Translations under genes and position numbers: made by a program
Source of the DNA: Jeotgalicoccus psychrophilus DSM 19085
GTDB taxonomy: Bacteria > Bacillota > Bacilli > Staphylococcales > Salinicoccaceae
Length of the DNA: 64,000 nucleotides
Reading direction: 5' to 3'
Assembly: GCF_000425845.1 (NCBI RefSeq)
Contig: NZ_AUEF01000007.1
Location: 1 to 64,000, forward strand
The notes under the pieces: model-generated
What the model was told of the DNA's origin: nothing
The model's database searches: none
Seen by the model: only the letters and a program-made list of their open reading frames with translations
Shown here: piece by piece, positions 55,448-63,943 of the stretch
Position numbering within the stretch: the first letter of the stretch is position 1
How the letters are laid out: each line of letters starts with the position of its first letter

Positions 55448-56037
55448 TGAATATAACTGAAGCAATACAAACAAGGCGGAGCATTAAAATCTTTAAAGAT
55501 AATGAGCCGGTTAGTAAAGAAATTGTAGAACAGCTGCTGCAGGCAGCGATAATGGCACCGAATCACCACCATACAGAGCCGTGGAAATTTTTCGTGCTGC
55601 AAGGCGACGGACGTCTGCCATTGTCACGCATCATGGGTGAATGGGCGAAGACAAGAGTGGACGATCCGGCAAGTGAAGCGGGTCAGAAACGCATTGAAAA
55701 ACTTAGTGCGAAGCCGCTTGTTGCACCAACTGCAATTGTTGTGGCACTGAGTCCTAAAGCAGGCAATGACAAGGCGATTTATATTGAAGACGTATCCGCG
55801 GTCTCTGCTGCAGTCCAGAATATGCTTCTTGAAGCCCACGGTCTCGGCCTTGGTGCGATATGGAAGAGTGGTCCGGCTTATTATGCTGAACCTGTTAAAA
55901 AATACTTTGAGCTGTCAGAAGAAGAAGAAATTTTAGGTGTAATCTTCGTTGGAGAGCCGGATATGAAAAAAATACCGGAAGCAAAACGCATGCCGTTTGA
56001 AGAGAAGACGGTATGGATTACAGAGGATGACAAATAA
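55447..56037 (+). CDS. Nitroreductase family protein
   Basis: A 196-residue FMN-dependent oxidoreductase. Family features are the N-terminal TRRSIKIFKDNEPV (FMN phosphate), APNHHHTEPWKF, and GLGAIWKSG with VGEP in the second half. It resembles the YdjA-like short nitroreductases. GGAGG precedes the ATG. It is translated together with the upstream lipase gene, and a small membrane-protein gene starts right after its stop. Confidence 0.88.
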   Translation: MNITEAIQTRRSIKIFKDNEPVSKEIVEQLLQAAIMAPNHHHTEPWKFFVLQGDGRLPLSRIMGEWAKTRVDDPASEAGQKRIEKLSAKPLVAPTAIVVALSPKAGNDKAIYIEDVSAVSAAVQNMLLEAHGLGLGAIWKSGPAYYAEPVKKYFELSEEEEILGVIFVGEPDMKKIPEAKRMPFEEKTVWITEDDK

Positions 56038-56202
56038 ATGAAAAAAGCAGCAATATTTTTATTTTTAACAGCAACGCTGCTGATGTTCAGCGTAGGTACA
56101 ATTATTCCTGTGGAGTATAATTTTATCGTTTATCTGGCAGTGCTTATCTTATTCATTGCGGGAATGTACTGCAGTGTAAGTATCGATCCGGATTCTAAAT
56201 GA
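56038..56202 (+). CDS. Small membrane protein (54 residues)
   Basis: A short gene starting at the first base after the nitroreductase stop codon, with GAGG (56022-56025) 12 bases upstream. The 54-residue product has two membrane helices (about 3-24 and 28-47) and the tail SVSIDPDSK. It is likely co-transcribed with the lipase and nitroreductase genes, ending at the terminator at 56237-56271. No family is recognised. Confidence 0.65.
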   Translation: MKKAAIFLFLTATLLMFSVGTIIPVEYNFIVYLAVLILFIAGMYCSVSIDPDSK

Positions 56203-56236
56203 AATAAATGTAAAATATGCATTTTTTACGGCAGAG

Positions 56237-56271
56237 AGGGTAACTTCATTATATGGAGTTACCCTTTTTTA
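56237..56271 (+). terminator. Intrinsic terminator after the nitroreductase unit
   Basis: A 9-bp perfect stem, agggtaact/agttaccct, then six T. Confidence 0.9.
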
Positions 56272-56313
56272 TTTTATAGAGCTTTTTAATGAATTTTGAA
56301 TGGGGTGTTATCG

Positions 56314-57666
56314 ATGAAAAAATACATAATGACCATGATGCTTAGTGCAGCAATGGTTATACTTGGCGCATGCGGCAGTCCGGAAAGTAAAGTCTTGTCA
56401 AATATCGATGATTTTGAAGCGGAAACGATACCGGCATTAACGAGCAGTATTCAGAGCATGATTGATTATGAAGCGGAAATGTCCGGGTTGTTTAATGAAT
56501 CACTGACGGACGAGGAACTGGCTGACTTTAAGGATGATCAGTCACCGCTGTATCAGAATTTAAATGAACGGAATGAACTGGCAGAAGGACTGTCAAATAT
56601 ACATGAAGAACTGCAGAACAGAGCTGAAGAGTTTGAATCGGCTGATGTCAGCGGCAGCGAAACGCTGAATGAAGAAACGGTGCAGAATTTATCTGCAACG
56701 CTGGGACAGCTGGCCGATGATGTTAAGAATGTCCAGTCGGACTATGAAGAAGTCTTAAGTTCAGAAACAGCGTTTTTTGAATCACTTAAGAGCGAAGAAG
56801 CTGATTATAATACATTGACTGACGGCATGGCAGAAGTAAACGGCGTTCATGAAGAGGTGACTGCACACTATGAGTCCATCAATGAACAGCTTGCAGCCTT
56901 TCAAAATTACAGTAATGAAGTAAAAACTGCTCTTGGTGAAGAAACTTCAGACAATGAAAAAGCGGTACAGGTTGACGCTGATTCATCTGGTCAAGCAGCA
57001 GAAAACAGTGAGCCGGAAATGATGTACACAGTAGATGCTGCAACGTCGGCTATAGTACCATCAGCAGATGACGCTGAATCTTCGGCTGTGCTCATTACGA
57101 TAGACGATGCACCGGATGAGAACGCGGTTGCTATGGCTCATAAATTAAAAGAACTTGATGCCCCTGCAATATTTTTCGTAAACGGTATGTTTATAGAATC
57201 GGAAGAGGGCAAAGAGAAGCTGAGAGAAATTCACGAGCTCGGTTTTGAAATTGGTAATCATACTTACAATCACTTCAATATGCAGGAAATCACTCCAGAA
57301 GATACAGCCCTTGAAATTATCGAGACAGGTGACTTGATTGAAGAAGCAATCGGGGAGCGTCCAAAATTTTTCAGAGCACCGTTTGGCGTGAACAGTGAAG
57401 CGTCAATCAGCATTGCGGAAGAAGAAAATATGACCGTAATGAACTGGACATACGGTTTTGACTGGGAACCTGACTATCAGGAGGCGGGAGCACTCAGTGA
57501 CATTATGGTGAATACTGAAATGCTCGGTGATGGTGCTAATCTGCTGATGCACGACCGCTGGTGGACGAGTGAGGCCTTGCCGGATATCGTAAATGGACTC
57601 AGGGATAAAGGGTATTCGCTAATTGATCCTAAACTTATCGATTCAGAAGGCGGGGTGACTGAATGA
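56314..57666 (+). CDS. Polysaccharide deacetylase lipoprotein
   Basis: A 450-residue lipoprotein. The signal peptide ends with the lipobox LGAC (Cys about 20). Residues about 30-220 form an acidic helical or coiled-coil region, and a NodB deacetylase domain follows from about 250: LITIDDAPDENA (the catalytic and metal Asp pair; the more common form is TFDDGP), the metal HTYNH (HxxxH), FRAPFGVNS and LMHDRWW. It probably deacetylates a cell-wall or exopolysaccharide outside the cell. The stop overlaps the next ATG by four bases. TGGGGTG precedes the ATG at 56314. Confidence 0.87.
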   Translation: MKKYIMTMMLSAAMVILGACGSPESKVLSNIDDFEAETIPALTSSIQSMIDYEAEMSGLFNESLTDEELADFKDDQSPLYQNLNERNELAEGLSNIHEELQNRAEEFESADVSGSETLNEETVQNLSATLGQLADDVKNVQSDYEEVLSSETAFFESLKSEEADYNTLTDGMAEVNGVHEEVTAHYESINEQLAAFQNYSNEVKTALGEETSDNEKAVQVDADSSGQAAENSEPEMMYTVDAATSAIVPSADDAESSAVLITIDDAPDENAVAMAHKLKELDAPAIFFVNGMFIESEEGKEKLREIHELGFEIGNHTYNHFNMQEITPEDTALEIIETGDLIEEAIGERPKFFRAPFGVNSEASISIAEEENMTVMNWTYGFDWEPDYQEAGALSDIMVNTEMLGDGANLLMHDRWWTSEALPDIVNGLRDKGYSLIDPKLIDSEGGVTE

Positions 57667-58964
57667 GTACGAGAAACTTTTTAATTTTGATCGGCGGGAT
57701 TCTGGCTGTACTGTTTCTTCTTCTTGCATTGGCTGTAAGAGGTGAGGTAGACAGCGGTGAGCCTGACGTAGCAGAAGAGACAGAAGAAGAAAGCCCGGGA
57801 GAGGAAACTGCTGAAGAACAGGGGCAGGATGACGAAGAAGAAACTGAGACAGCGCCGTCAGCACTTAACTTAAACGACAGTCCGCTGTATACGGTTAATG
57901 AGGATACAACGCCTGTATTTCAGTATCAGTCCGGTGTTGATATTGCTTATCCAGAAGAAGGGGTAAAAGGTATTTTTGTTACTGGGTTTTCCGCAGGCGG
58001 TGAAAGAATGCAGGAACTGACGGGGCTCGTTAATAATACGGAGTTAAACTCAATGGTCATCGACGTTAAAGAAGATATCGGGGACATCATGATGCCGCTT
58101 GATATCGATAATGAAATTGCACAGAGTCATATGTATGATTACGTTAATCCACAACAGCTGATGACGACACTTGAAGATAATCAGATTTATCCGATTGCAC
58201 GTATCGTCGTCTTTAAAGATTCAAGACTCGCTATGGAGCGTCCGGATTTATCGTATCAGAACAGCGATGGTACTGTGTGGCAAAATGGCAGCGGTGAAAG
58301 TTTCGTCAATCCGTTTCTTAAAGAGGTCTGGGATTACAATGTTGATATAGCGATTGAAGCGGCCAAGCTCGGATTTAAAGAAATCCAGTTTGACTATGTG
58401 AGATTCCCAGAGTCATTCGAAACGCTTTCTGCTGATCTGACTTACAATCTCGGTGAATATGGTGATACTGAAACCGATGAAGTGCAGCAGAGAGTCAATG
58501 CAGTAACAGATTTTGTCGCCTATGCAAATGAACAGTTAAAATCTTATGATGTTGACGTCTCGGTAGATGTTTTCGGCTATGCGGCAACACAGCGGGAAGC
58601 ACCTGGTATCGGTCAGAACTTCTCACAGATAGCCAATAATGTCGATATTATCTCATCGATGATTTATCCATCACACTGGGGTGCAGGGGCGTTTGACTTT
58701 GCAACACCGGATACTGAACCTTACGCGGTAATTGATGAGTATATGAAAGTAGAAGATGAAGTGCTCGGTAAACTTGAAGATCCGCCGAAATCAAGACCGT
58801 GGATTCAAGACTTTACCGCTTCGTATTTAGGCCCGGGTAATTATATAAATTACGGTGCGGCAGAAGTGGAAGCCCAGATTCAGGCATTAAAAGATAATGG
58901 TGTTGAAGAATATTTACTGTGGAATGCTCAAAATACCTATTCTGAAGGTACTGAATATCAATAA
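57663..58964 (+). CDS. Putative glycoside hydrolase (DUF4015)
   Basis: A 433-residue secreted or membrane-anchored protein. One N-terminal helix (about 5-25) is followed by an acidic linker (to about 65) and a TIM-barrel-like DUF4015 domain: KGIFVTGFSAGG, SMVIDVKEDIGDIM, PIARIVVFKD, GFKEIQFDYVRFPE, VSVDVFGYAA and MIYPSHWGAGAF. Asp and Glu in IQFDYVRFPE and VDVFG are likely active-site residues. It is co-translated with the polysaccharide deacetylase, so both probably act on the same extracellular glycan. Confidence 0.85.
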   Translation: MSTRNFLILIGGILAVLFLLLALAVRGEVDSGEPDVAEETEEESPGEETAEEQGQDDEEETETAPSALNLNDSPLYTVNEDTTPVFQYQSGVDIAYPEEGVKGIFVTGFSAGGERMQELTGLVNNTELNSMVIDVKEDIGDIMMPLDIDNEIAQSHMYDYVNPQQLMTTLEDNQIYPIARIVVFKDSRLAMERPDLSYQNSDGTVWQNGSGESFVNPFLKEVWDYNVDIAIEAAKLGFKEIQFDYVRFPESFETLSADLTYNLGEYGDTETDEVQQRVNAVTDFVAYANEQLKSYDVDVSVDVFGYAATQREAPGIGQNFSQIANNVDIISSMIYPSHWGAGAFDFATPDTEPYAVIDEYMKVEDEVLGKLEDPPKSRPWIQDFTASYLGPGNYINYGAAEVEAQIQALKDNGVEEYLLWNAQNTYSEGTEYQ

Positions 58965-59243
58965 ATTTCATTGAAATCCCATGTCAGAAAACCTAGTGAT
59001 GACGTGGGATTTCGTCTATATTTAGCTAGTGCATTTTTGTGCAGAATTTCAAAAATATTATGCATTTTGAAATATAGTTTCATCATTAATTCGGTAGTAT
59101 ACTTTCAATTTAATTGTTAATATACATATTATGTCGACTATAAAGTGTAATAATATACATAAGGGATTGATTTGTTAACTTAAACAGTGTATAGTGTAAA
59201 AGTCGTCTTAATATAAAATTTCATAAGATTGGAGAGGATATTT
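58965..59243. other. Regulatory gap before the NCS1 permease gene
   Basis: 279 bases without a gene. It holds a hairpin, gaaatccca/tgggatttc (58973-59012), that may end the deacetylase unit although the T-run is poor, and a 9-bp perfect inverted repeat atttcaaaa/ttttgaaat (59046-59054/59065-59073) that may be an operator. A possible -35 TTGTTA lies at 59172-59177. No riboswitch consensus is seen. Confidence 0.45.
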
Positions 59244-60659
59244 ATGAGTTCTGTAGACGCGGAAGGTCAACTGATTGAATCAAGCGAAAGCGATCACTCA
59301 TTATCAAAAGTTCCATATAATGAACGCAAAATGGGCTGGCTCAGCATTACAAATATTACATTTGGCATTGCCACAGCAATTTTCTACTTTCAAATCGGGA
59401 GTGTAATGGCACTCCAATTCGGTGCGATTAATGCGCTTATATCAGCAGCTTATGCAATTATCGTTGCAGGAGTGCTGGGAACAGTTATCGTTTACTTATC
59501 AGCAAGGTCGGGAATGAATGTTAATCTGATGTCGCGGGGCGGAGGCTTCGGTTACATAGGTGCGTCACTGACGTCTTTAATATATGCTTCTAACTTTATT
59601 ATGTATTGTGCCCTTGAAGGTATGATCCTCGTATATGCAGTACATGAATTCTTCCCTGCTATTCCTGTATGGCTCCTTATAGTCGTATTTGGAACACTTG
59701 TTATTCCACTTAACTGGTTTGGAATTAAACAGCTGGATAAATTACAAAAATGGTCATTACCAATTTTCTTCATATTTTTAATTGCAGCAATCGCTGTGGC
59801 ATTTATGACCCCATCACAATACGACGGCGCATTCTGGACTTACATGCCTGAAGGTATGCAGGTCGGCGGGACAGCACTGTTACTTTGTATCGGTATGCAG
59901 CACGGTATTATTGGGCTGACTGCTCTAATTGCATCAGACTATGCTCGATTCTTAAAGCCGGGACACATTAAAGTTGGATCATTTGCGATTGGATTTATTC
60001 CGCAAATATTTGCATACGGTGTCATGGGTGGACTAGGTATATGGTTTGGTGTGCGTTTAAACGAACCGAATCCTGGTGTTTATATCGTTCACTTACTCGG
60101 TATCGGCGGTGCATTATTTACAATGCTGACGCAGGTTCGTATTAACGTAACTAACATTTACAGCAGTTCTTTATCGTTATCGAACTTCTTTGAGAACGTA
60201 TTCCGTTTTAAACCGGGACGCAGATTCTGGGTTGTAGTTGCAGGTATCGCAGCAATGATATTAATGCTCGGCGGTATTACAGATCATTTAGATAATGCTT
60301 TGACATTCCAGGGAGTATTCCTGATGTCATGGGCAGCGATTTTAGTTGCTGATTTCCTTGTAGTAAAACGGATTATGAAAATCGGGCCGGGATATTATGA
60401 AGAACGCCAGGCGTACTTATACAAATGGAACCCGGTCGGTGTCTGGTCACTGATTATTTCAAGTCTGCTCGGAACAGTTGCAGCACTTGGCTTTATGGGA
60501 ACATTTTTACAAAGTACTGCGGCATTCTTTGCAGCAGCACTGGCAGCAGTACTCACAATCGTTATTGCTTATATGACTAAAGGTAAGTACTACCTGAACA
60601 GTAAAGCTGAAGAAATCAAGGATGTTGACGAAAGAGACATTCTTGTGAAAGCAAAATAA
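59244..60659 (+). CDS. NCS1 family nucleobase permease (cytosine/purine type)
   Basis: A 471-residue transporter with twelve predicted helices. Features of the NCS1/CodB family are NITFGIATAIFYFQIG in helix 1, LMSRGGGFGYIGASLTSLIYA in helix 3, and GITALIASDYARF-like GLTALIASDYARFLKPGH. It probably takes up cytosine, uracil, allantoin or a purine with Na+ or H+; the exact substrate cannot be read from sequence. GGAGAGG precedes the ATG at 59244. It is a single-gene unit. Confidence 0.87.
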   Translation: MSSVDAEGQLIESSESDHSLSKVPYNERKMGWLSITNITFGIATAIFYFQIGSVMALQFGAINALISAAYAIIVAGVLGTVIVYLSARSGMNVNLMSRGGGFGYIGASLTSLIYASNFIMYCALEGMILVYAVHEFFPAIPVWLLIVVFGTLVIPLNWFGIKQLDKLQKWSLPIFFIFLIAAIAVAFMTPSQYDGAFWTYMPEGMQVGGTALLLCIGMQHGIIGLTALIASDYARFLKPGHIKVGSFAIGFIPQIFAYGVMGGLGIWFGVRLNEPNPGVYIVHLLGIGGALFTMLTQVRINVTNIYSSSLSLSNFFENVFRFKPGRRFWVVVAGIAAMILMLGGITDHLDNALTFQGVFLMSWAAILVADFLVVKRIMKIGPGYYEERQAYLYKWNPVGVWSLIISSLLGTVAALGFMGTFLQSTAAFFAAALAAVLTIVIAYMTKGKYYLNSKAEEIKDVDERDILVKAK

Positions 60660-60675
60660 TTTAAACGTTTGATGA

Positions 60676-60712
60676 AAGGGCTGGGACAATTTTGTCTCAG
60701 TCCTTTTGTTTT
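60676..60712 (+). terminator. Intrinsic terminator after the NCS1 permease gene
   Basis: Stem aagggctgggaca/tgtctcagtcctt with U-G pairs, then TTTTGTTTT. Confidence 0.8.
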
Positions 60713-60775
60713 GATTAAATGGGGAGGGTTATTTCTGTAAGTATATGAAAATACTTATAGAGGTGAGAGAAGACA

Positions 60776-61459
60776 ATGGAAGATATGATGATGTACGCGC
60801 TGAAATTAACGTTGGGGTTAATCGGTGTACTGATTGTTTTAAGGCTAATGGGCAAAAAAGAACTGGCTCAAATTACCCCTCTTGATTTTGTTTACGCATT
60901 AATACTTGGAGGAATTATAGAAGAATCGCTTTACGACGCGACCGTTCCTGTTTATGAAATGCTGTTCTCTATATTTTTCTGGGCATTACTTATATTCGTA
61001 CTGGAAAAATTTGCATTGAAAAGCCGCAGATTTAAAAGTCTTGCACAAGGTGATCCTGTAATTTTGATTAATGACGGACAGCTGAATGCAGAAGTGATGG
61101 AGAAAAATAACATGGATGTTGACGAAGTACGCATGCTGCTCAGATTAAACGGTGTATTTTCTTTAAGCAAAGTTAAGTATGCAATATTTGAAGAAAGCGG
61201 TGGTTTATCGGTGATGCAGTATGCAGGTGAAGAACCGCCTAGCCGTAATGAATTGAAGACGGACTATTCGGAAAATGTAATATCCTATTTGCTTGTTGAT
61301 GCAGGCAAGTTGGAAGATCAGAGACTTAAAGAAATCGGCAAGGATGAAACATGGCTCCGTGAGAAGCTGAAAGAAGAAAGAGGAGTCGAACTTGAAGACA
61401 TATTTTTTGCAGAATGGGATGAACAGAACGGATTCTTTATACAAAAACATCAGAAATAA
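60776..61459 (+). CDS. DUF421 membrane protein (YetF family)
   Basis: A 227-residue protein. Three membrane helices occupy residues about 5-85 (GLIGVLIVLRLMGKKELAQITPLDFVYALILGGI is cut into helix 1-2), and a cytoplasmic DUF421 domain follows (LAQGDPVILINDGQLN, DVDEVRMLLRLNGVFSLSKVKYAIFEESGGLSV). YetF-type proteins are small membrane proteins of uncertain role, some linked to sporulation or stress. GAGGTGAG precedes the ATG. Single gene with a terminator. Confidence 0.88.
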   Translation: MEDMMMYALKLTLGLIGVLIVLRLMGKKELAQITPLDFVYALILGGIIEESLYDATVPVYEMLFSIFFWALLIFVLEKFALKSRRFKSLAQGDPVILINDGQLNAEVMEKNNMDVDEVRMLLRLNGVFSLSKVKYAIFEESGGLSVMQYAGEEPPSRNELKTDYSENVISYLLVDAGKLEDQRLKEIGKDETWLREKLKEERGVELEDIFFAEWDEQNGFFIQKHQK

Positions 61460-61467
61460 AAGGAAAC

Positions 61468-61499
61468 CATCCGGGAAATATAATTCCGGATGTTTTTTG
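61468..61499 (+). terminator. Intrinsic terminator after the DUF421 gene
   Basis: Stem catccggg/ttccggatg with loop around aatataa, then six T. Confidence 0.85.
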
Positions 61500-61547
61500 T
61501 ATGAGAATATTTGGTTCATTGCCCAAGTAAAGAATTGTCCCAAAAAA

Positions 61548-62780
61548 TTATGATTCCGCAGAGAAAGTACTTTTCTTATTACGGCGTTTTTCTGATTCAT
61601 CAATTAATATTGCAGCCGTTGCATCACCTGTGATATTCATTGTTGTATACGCCATATCAAGTATACGGTAGATTGCAGCGATTGGGCCCATAAGTTCAAT
61701 TGGGAGACCAAGCAGTGTAAGGAATGAAGCGCCTAGCACTATACCGCCGCCGGGAATACCGGGTGCTGCCATATTAATTACTGTTGCAATAATTACGAGA
61801 TAAATAATTTGTCCCACGCTGAGCGGGATATTGTAAAAGTCTGATACGAACACAGCGAGCAGACTAAATGAAATAGCCCCGCCTGCCATATTTATTGTGG
61901 TACCGAGCGGAACGACGAAGTTGGTAATTGATTCGCTGACTTTAAAATCATTTTTCGTGACTCTGATAGTTGTCGGCATAGTAACGGCAGAGCTTGTCGT
62001 TGCCAGTGACACAAGCCAGACTTTATAAATGCCTTTTAAGAATTGAACGGGAGTCATTCCCGTATAAATCCAAACTGGAATCAGCATTACTATGATAAAT
62101 GCTATAATACATGCGGCATACGCGGTAACGATATAAAGACCGAGAGCTGAGAATATACCTGCACCATACTCTGCAATGGCGAATGCCATTAAGGAAATGA
62201 TTCCAATCGGTGTCAATTCCATAATGTAATTCAATACTTTAAATATGACTGTTGACAGGCTGTTAATGAAGTTTTTAACAGGTTCTGCTTCTTTACCAAC
62301 TGCAACAATAGCTATGGAAAAAATAACAGTAAAAATAATTGTTGCGAGTATATCTCCTTCAGTCAGTGCCATAAACAAGTTGTCAGGAATAATATTCATA
62401 AAGAAATCTTCTACCGACGGGGAAGTAATCTCTCCGTCATATCCTGCAGAATCGATATTAATATGGTTCCCGGGTCTGACGAGATATGAAATTAATAACC
62501 CGATACCGGCGGTTGCAATAAACATCAATATAAATACTGATACACTTTTAACGCCTATGCGTCCAAGATCCTTACCGCTTCCGATATTAATAATACCGGT
62601 GGATACTGCGACGAATATAATAGGAATAATCATTGCCTGAATTATATTAAGGTAAATATCACCAATAAATTTTATCTGAATAGAAAAATCGGGGAGAAAT
62701 ATACCAAGCAGAATACCAAGAGCAAAACCAATCGCAATTCTTGTAAATAAATGTTTCTTACCTGTCAGTATGTTTTTCAT
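61548..62780 (-). CDS. Dicarboxylate/amino acid:cation symporter (DAACS family)
   Basis: A 410-residue transporter with eight helices and two re-entrant loops. The family motif in the first half of the core is TTSSAVTMPTT (serine-rich hairpin), and NMAGGAISFSLLAVFV and MAAPGIPGGGIVLG are the NMDGT-like and second hairpin regions. It imports glutamate, aspartate, a dicarboxylate or another amino acid with Na+ or H+. It overlaps the pheA end by 23 bases and has its own AAGGAG there. Sharing the pheA attenuator suggests a link to aromatic amino acid supply, though the exact substrate is unknown. Confidence 0.87.
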   Translation of the reverse strand: MKNILTGKKHLFTRIAIGFALGILLGIFLPDFSIQIKFIGDIYLNIIQAMIIPIIFVAVSTGIINIGSGKDLGRIGVKSVSVFILMFIATAGIGLLISYLVRPGNHINIDSAGYDGEITSPSVEDFFMNIIPDNLFMALTEGDILATIIFTVIFSIAIVAVGKEAEPVKNFINSLSTVIFKVLNYIMELTPIGIISLMAFAIAEYGAGIFSALGLYIVTAYAACIIAFIIVMLIPVWIYTGMTPVQFLKGIYKVWLVSLATTSSAVTMPTTIRVTKNDFKVSESITNFVVPLGTTINMAGGAISFSLLAVFVSDFYNIPLSVGQIIYLVIIATVINMAAPGIPGGGIVLGASFLTLLGLPIELMGPIAAIYRILDMAYTTMNITGDATAAILIDESEKRRNKKSTFSAES

Positions 62781-63624
62781 TCTGAATCACTCCTTCATAT
62801 TCCGGGATTTGCCCTTTAGCATAGCTGCCTAATATATTTATATATGATGTTTCCTTTGTCAGCACTGCAAGTGCCGCATCGAAATTCTGCATATCCGTAT
62901 CGTTTTCTATGTCGATAAAGAACCCGTAAGCGAAGGGTTTGTTTTGAATCGGACGGCTCATTAAATAGAGCAGGTTGATGTTATATGTTTTAAAGATATC
63001 CAGAATATCACTTAATGAACCGGTGCTGTGATCGGATTCTATATACAGCGATGTTTTTTCATGCAGAACTTTCTTGCTCAGTTCTTTCGTGAAGATTAAG
63101 AAGCGTGTCGTATTGAGCGGGTTATCGCTGATGTTCTCACGGATAATATGCATGCCGTACATTTCTGCCGCATGGCTGCCCGCGATGCTCGCAATCGTTT
63201 CGTCTTCTGATTCTTTCACCATATGTACGGCGCCGGCAGTATCGCTGAATTCTTTAACTTCAATATTCGGGTACCGGCTTAAATACGTGTAGCATTGTTC
63301 AAGTGCTTCCGGATGCGAGTAAACTTCTGTGACTTTATCGAGTGGAATCGGATTTTTGGAAATGAGTGCGTGGTCAATCTTTACATACACTTCTTTAACG
63401 GCTTTAACATCTAAATATTTCATCAGATCAATTGTTCTCGTAATCGGCCCGCTTGTCGAGTTTTCAACCGGCAGTGCAATGTAGTCCACTTCGTCATTAA
63501 GCAGTGCTTCAACCAGCAGTTTAAACGTCATATAACCCTCAGTTGTATATTCTTCATCGCCGGCGTAAGATGCGCATGCGAGCGTGCTGTAACTGCCTTC
63601 TACTCCCTGATAACCAATTTTCAT
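62758..63624 (-). CDS. pheA: Prephenate dehydratase PheA
   Basis: A 288-residue monofunctional prephenate dehydratase making phenylpyruvate for phenylalanine synthesis. The catalytic domain (about 1-180) has GYQGVEGSYS, PVENSTSGPI, the catalytic TTR in LNTTRFLIF and, after it, an ACT domain (about 195-275; TGSLSDILDIFKTYNINL, and SRPIQNKPFAYGFFIDIE) that binds Phe for feedback inhibition. AAGGAG fixes the ATG at 63624. First gene of an operon with the DAACS symporter, expressed through a leader-peptide attenuator. Confidence 0.94.
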   Translation of the reverse strand: MKIGYQGVEGSYSTLACASYAGDEEYTTEGYMTFKLLVEALLNDEVDYIALPVENSTSGPITRTIDLMKYLDVKAVKEVYVKIDHALISKNPIPLDKVTEVYSHPEALEQCYTYLSRYPNIEVKEFSDTAGAVHMVKESEDETIASIAGSHAAEMYGMHIIRENISDNPLNTTRFLIFTKELSKKVLHEKTSLYIESDHSTGSLSDILDIFKTYNINLLYLMSRPIQNKPFAYGFFIDIENDTDMQNFDAALAVLTKETSYINILGSYAKGQIPEYEGVIQNEKHTDR

Positions 63625-63651
63625 TTGAAACACTCCTTATTTTTAGTAGAT

Positions 63652-63692
63652 AAAAAAGCCTCTTGAATTCTGTGTACAGAAATCCAACCGGC
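63652..63692 (-). terminator. Second terminator-like hairpin in the pheA leader
   Basis: On the minus strand GCC, an inner ttctg-taca-cagaa hairpin and GGC, followed by TTTTTT, 14 bases before the Shine-Dalgarno. The stem has several mismatches. It may back up the main attenuator or be a chance structure. Confidence 0.4.
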
Positions 63693-63709
63693 CTGGTGAA
63701 AGTACATAT

Positions 63710-63747
63710 AAAAAATACCAGCCAATTAGATTTTGCTAATGGCTGGT
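63710..63747 (-). terminator. Attenuator terminator of pheA (segments 3:4)
   Basis: On the minus strand accagccattag (63736-63747) pairs with ctaattggctggt (63717-63729) with one bulge, loop caaaat, followed by ATTTTTT. It lies between the leader peptide and pheA. Its left arm can instead pair with segment 2. Confidence 0.9.
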
Positions 63748-63829
63748 TTCTGCATCATTAATTCAGCCATCATAGATTTAGGTCCCGCCTATATCCACGA
63801 TGGAATACAGACGCTATCTAAAATAGCTG
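63736..63829 (-). promoter_or_regulatory. Leader-peptide attenuator of pheA
   Basis: Segment 1, cagctattttagat (63816-63829), holds the Ser-Tyr-Phe codons and stop of the leader ORF. It pairs with segment 2, atctatgatggctg (63764-63777), with one mismatch. Segment 2 (atggctg, 63764-63770) can instead pair with segment 3 (cagccat, 63739-63745), which blocks the 3:4 terminator. Ribosome stalling at the Phe/Tyr codons would cover segment 1, free segment 2 and allow readthrough. A local hairpin, tattcca-tcg-tggata, lies between segments 1 and 2. Confidence 0.85.
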
Positions 63830-63873
63830 AAAAACAATTTATTTAATTGTGATGTTTTTGTCTTGGACAACAT
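63814..63873 (-). CDS. pheA leader peptide
   Basis: A 19-residue ORF, MLSKTKTSQLNKLFFSYFR, with GAGAG about eight bases before the ATG. Its last seven codons include three Phe and one Tyr. The stop codon lies in segment 1 of the attenuator. The position and content are what is expected for control of pheA by charged tRNA-Phe (and perhaps tRNA-Tyr), like pheL of enterobacteria. Confidence 0.85.
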   Translation of the reverse strand: MLSKTKTSQLNKLFFSYFR

Positions 63874-63914
63874 AAAAATCACTCTCGTCAATTAAAGTTT
63901 TAATAATGTTAATT

Positions 63915-63943
63915 AGTCTAACAATTAAGAATTATTTTGTCAA
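63915..63943 (-). promoter_or_regulatory. Promoter of the pheA leader
   Basis: On the minus strand TTGACA (63938-63943) and TAGACT (63915-63920) with a 17-base spacer. Transcription would begin about 35 bases before the leader ORF. The -35 overlaps the end of the preceding minus-strand gene. Confidence 0.7.

Noticed and set aside
63640-63930. T-box riboswitch before pheA
   Set aside because: No T-box sequence (AGGGTGGNACCGCG type) and no specifier-loop layout; ggcgggacc near 63781 is only a weak resemblance. The leader ORF with 1:2/2:3/3:4 pairings explains the region better.
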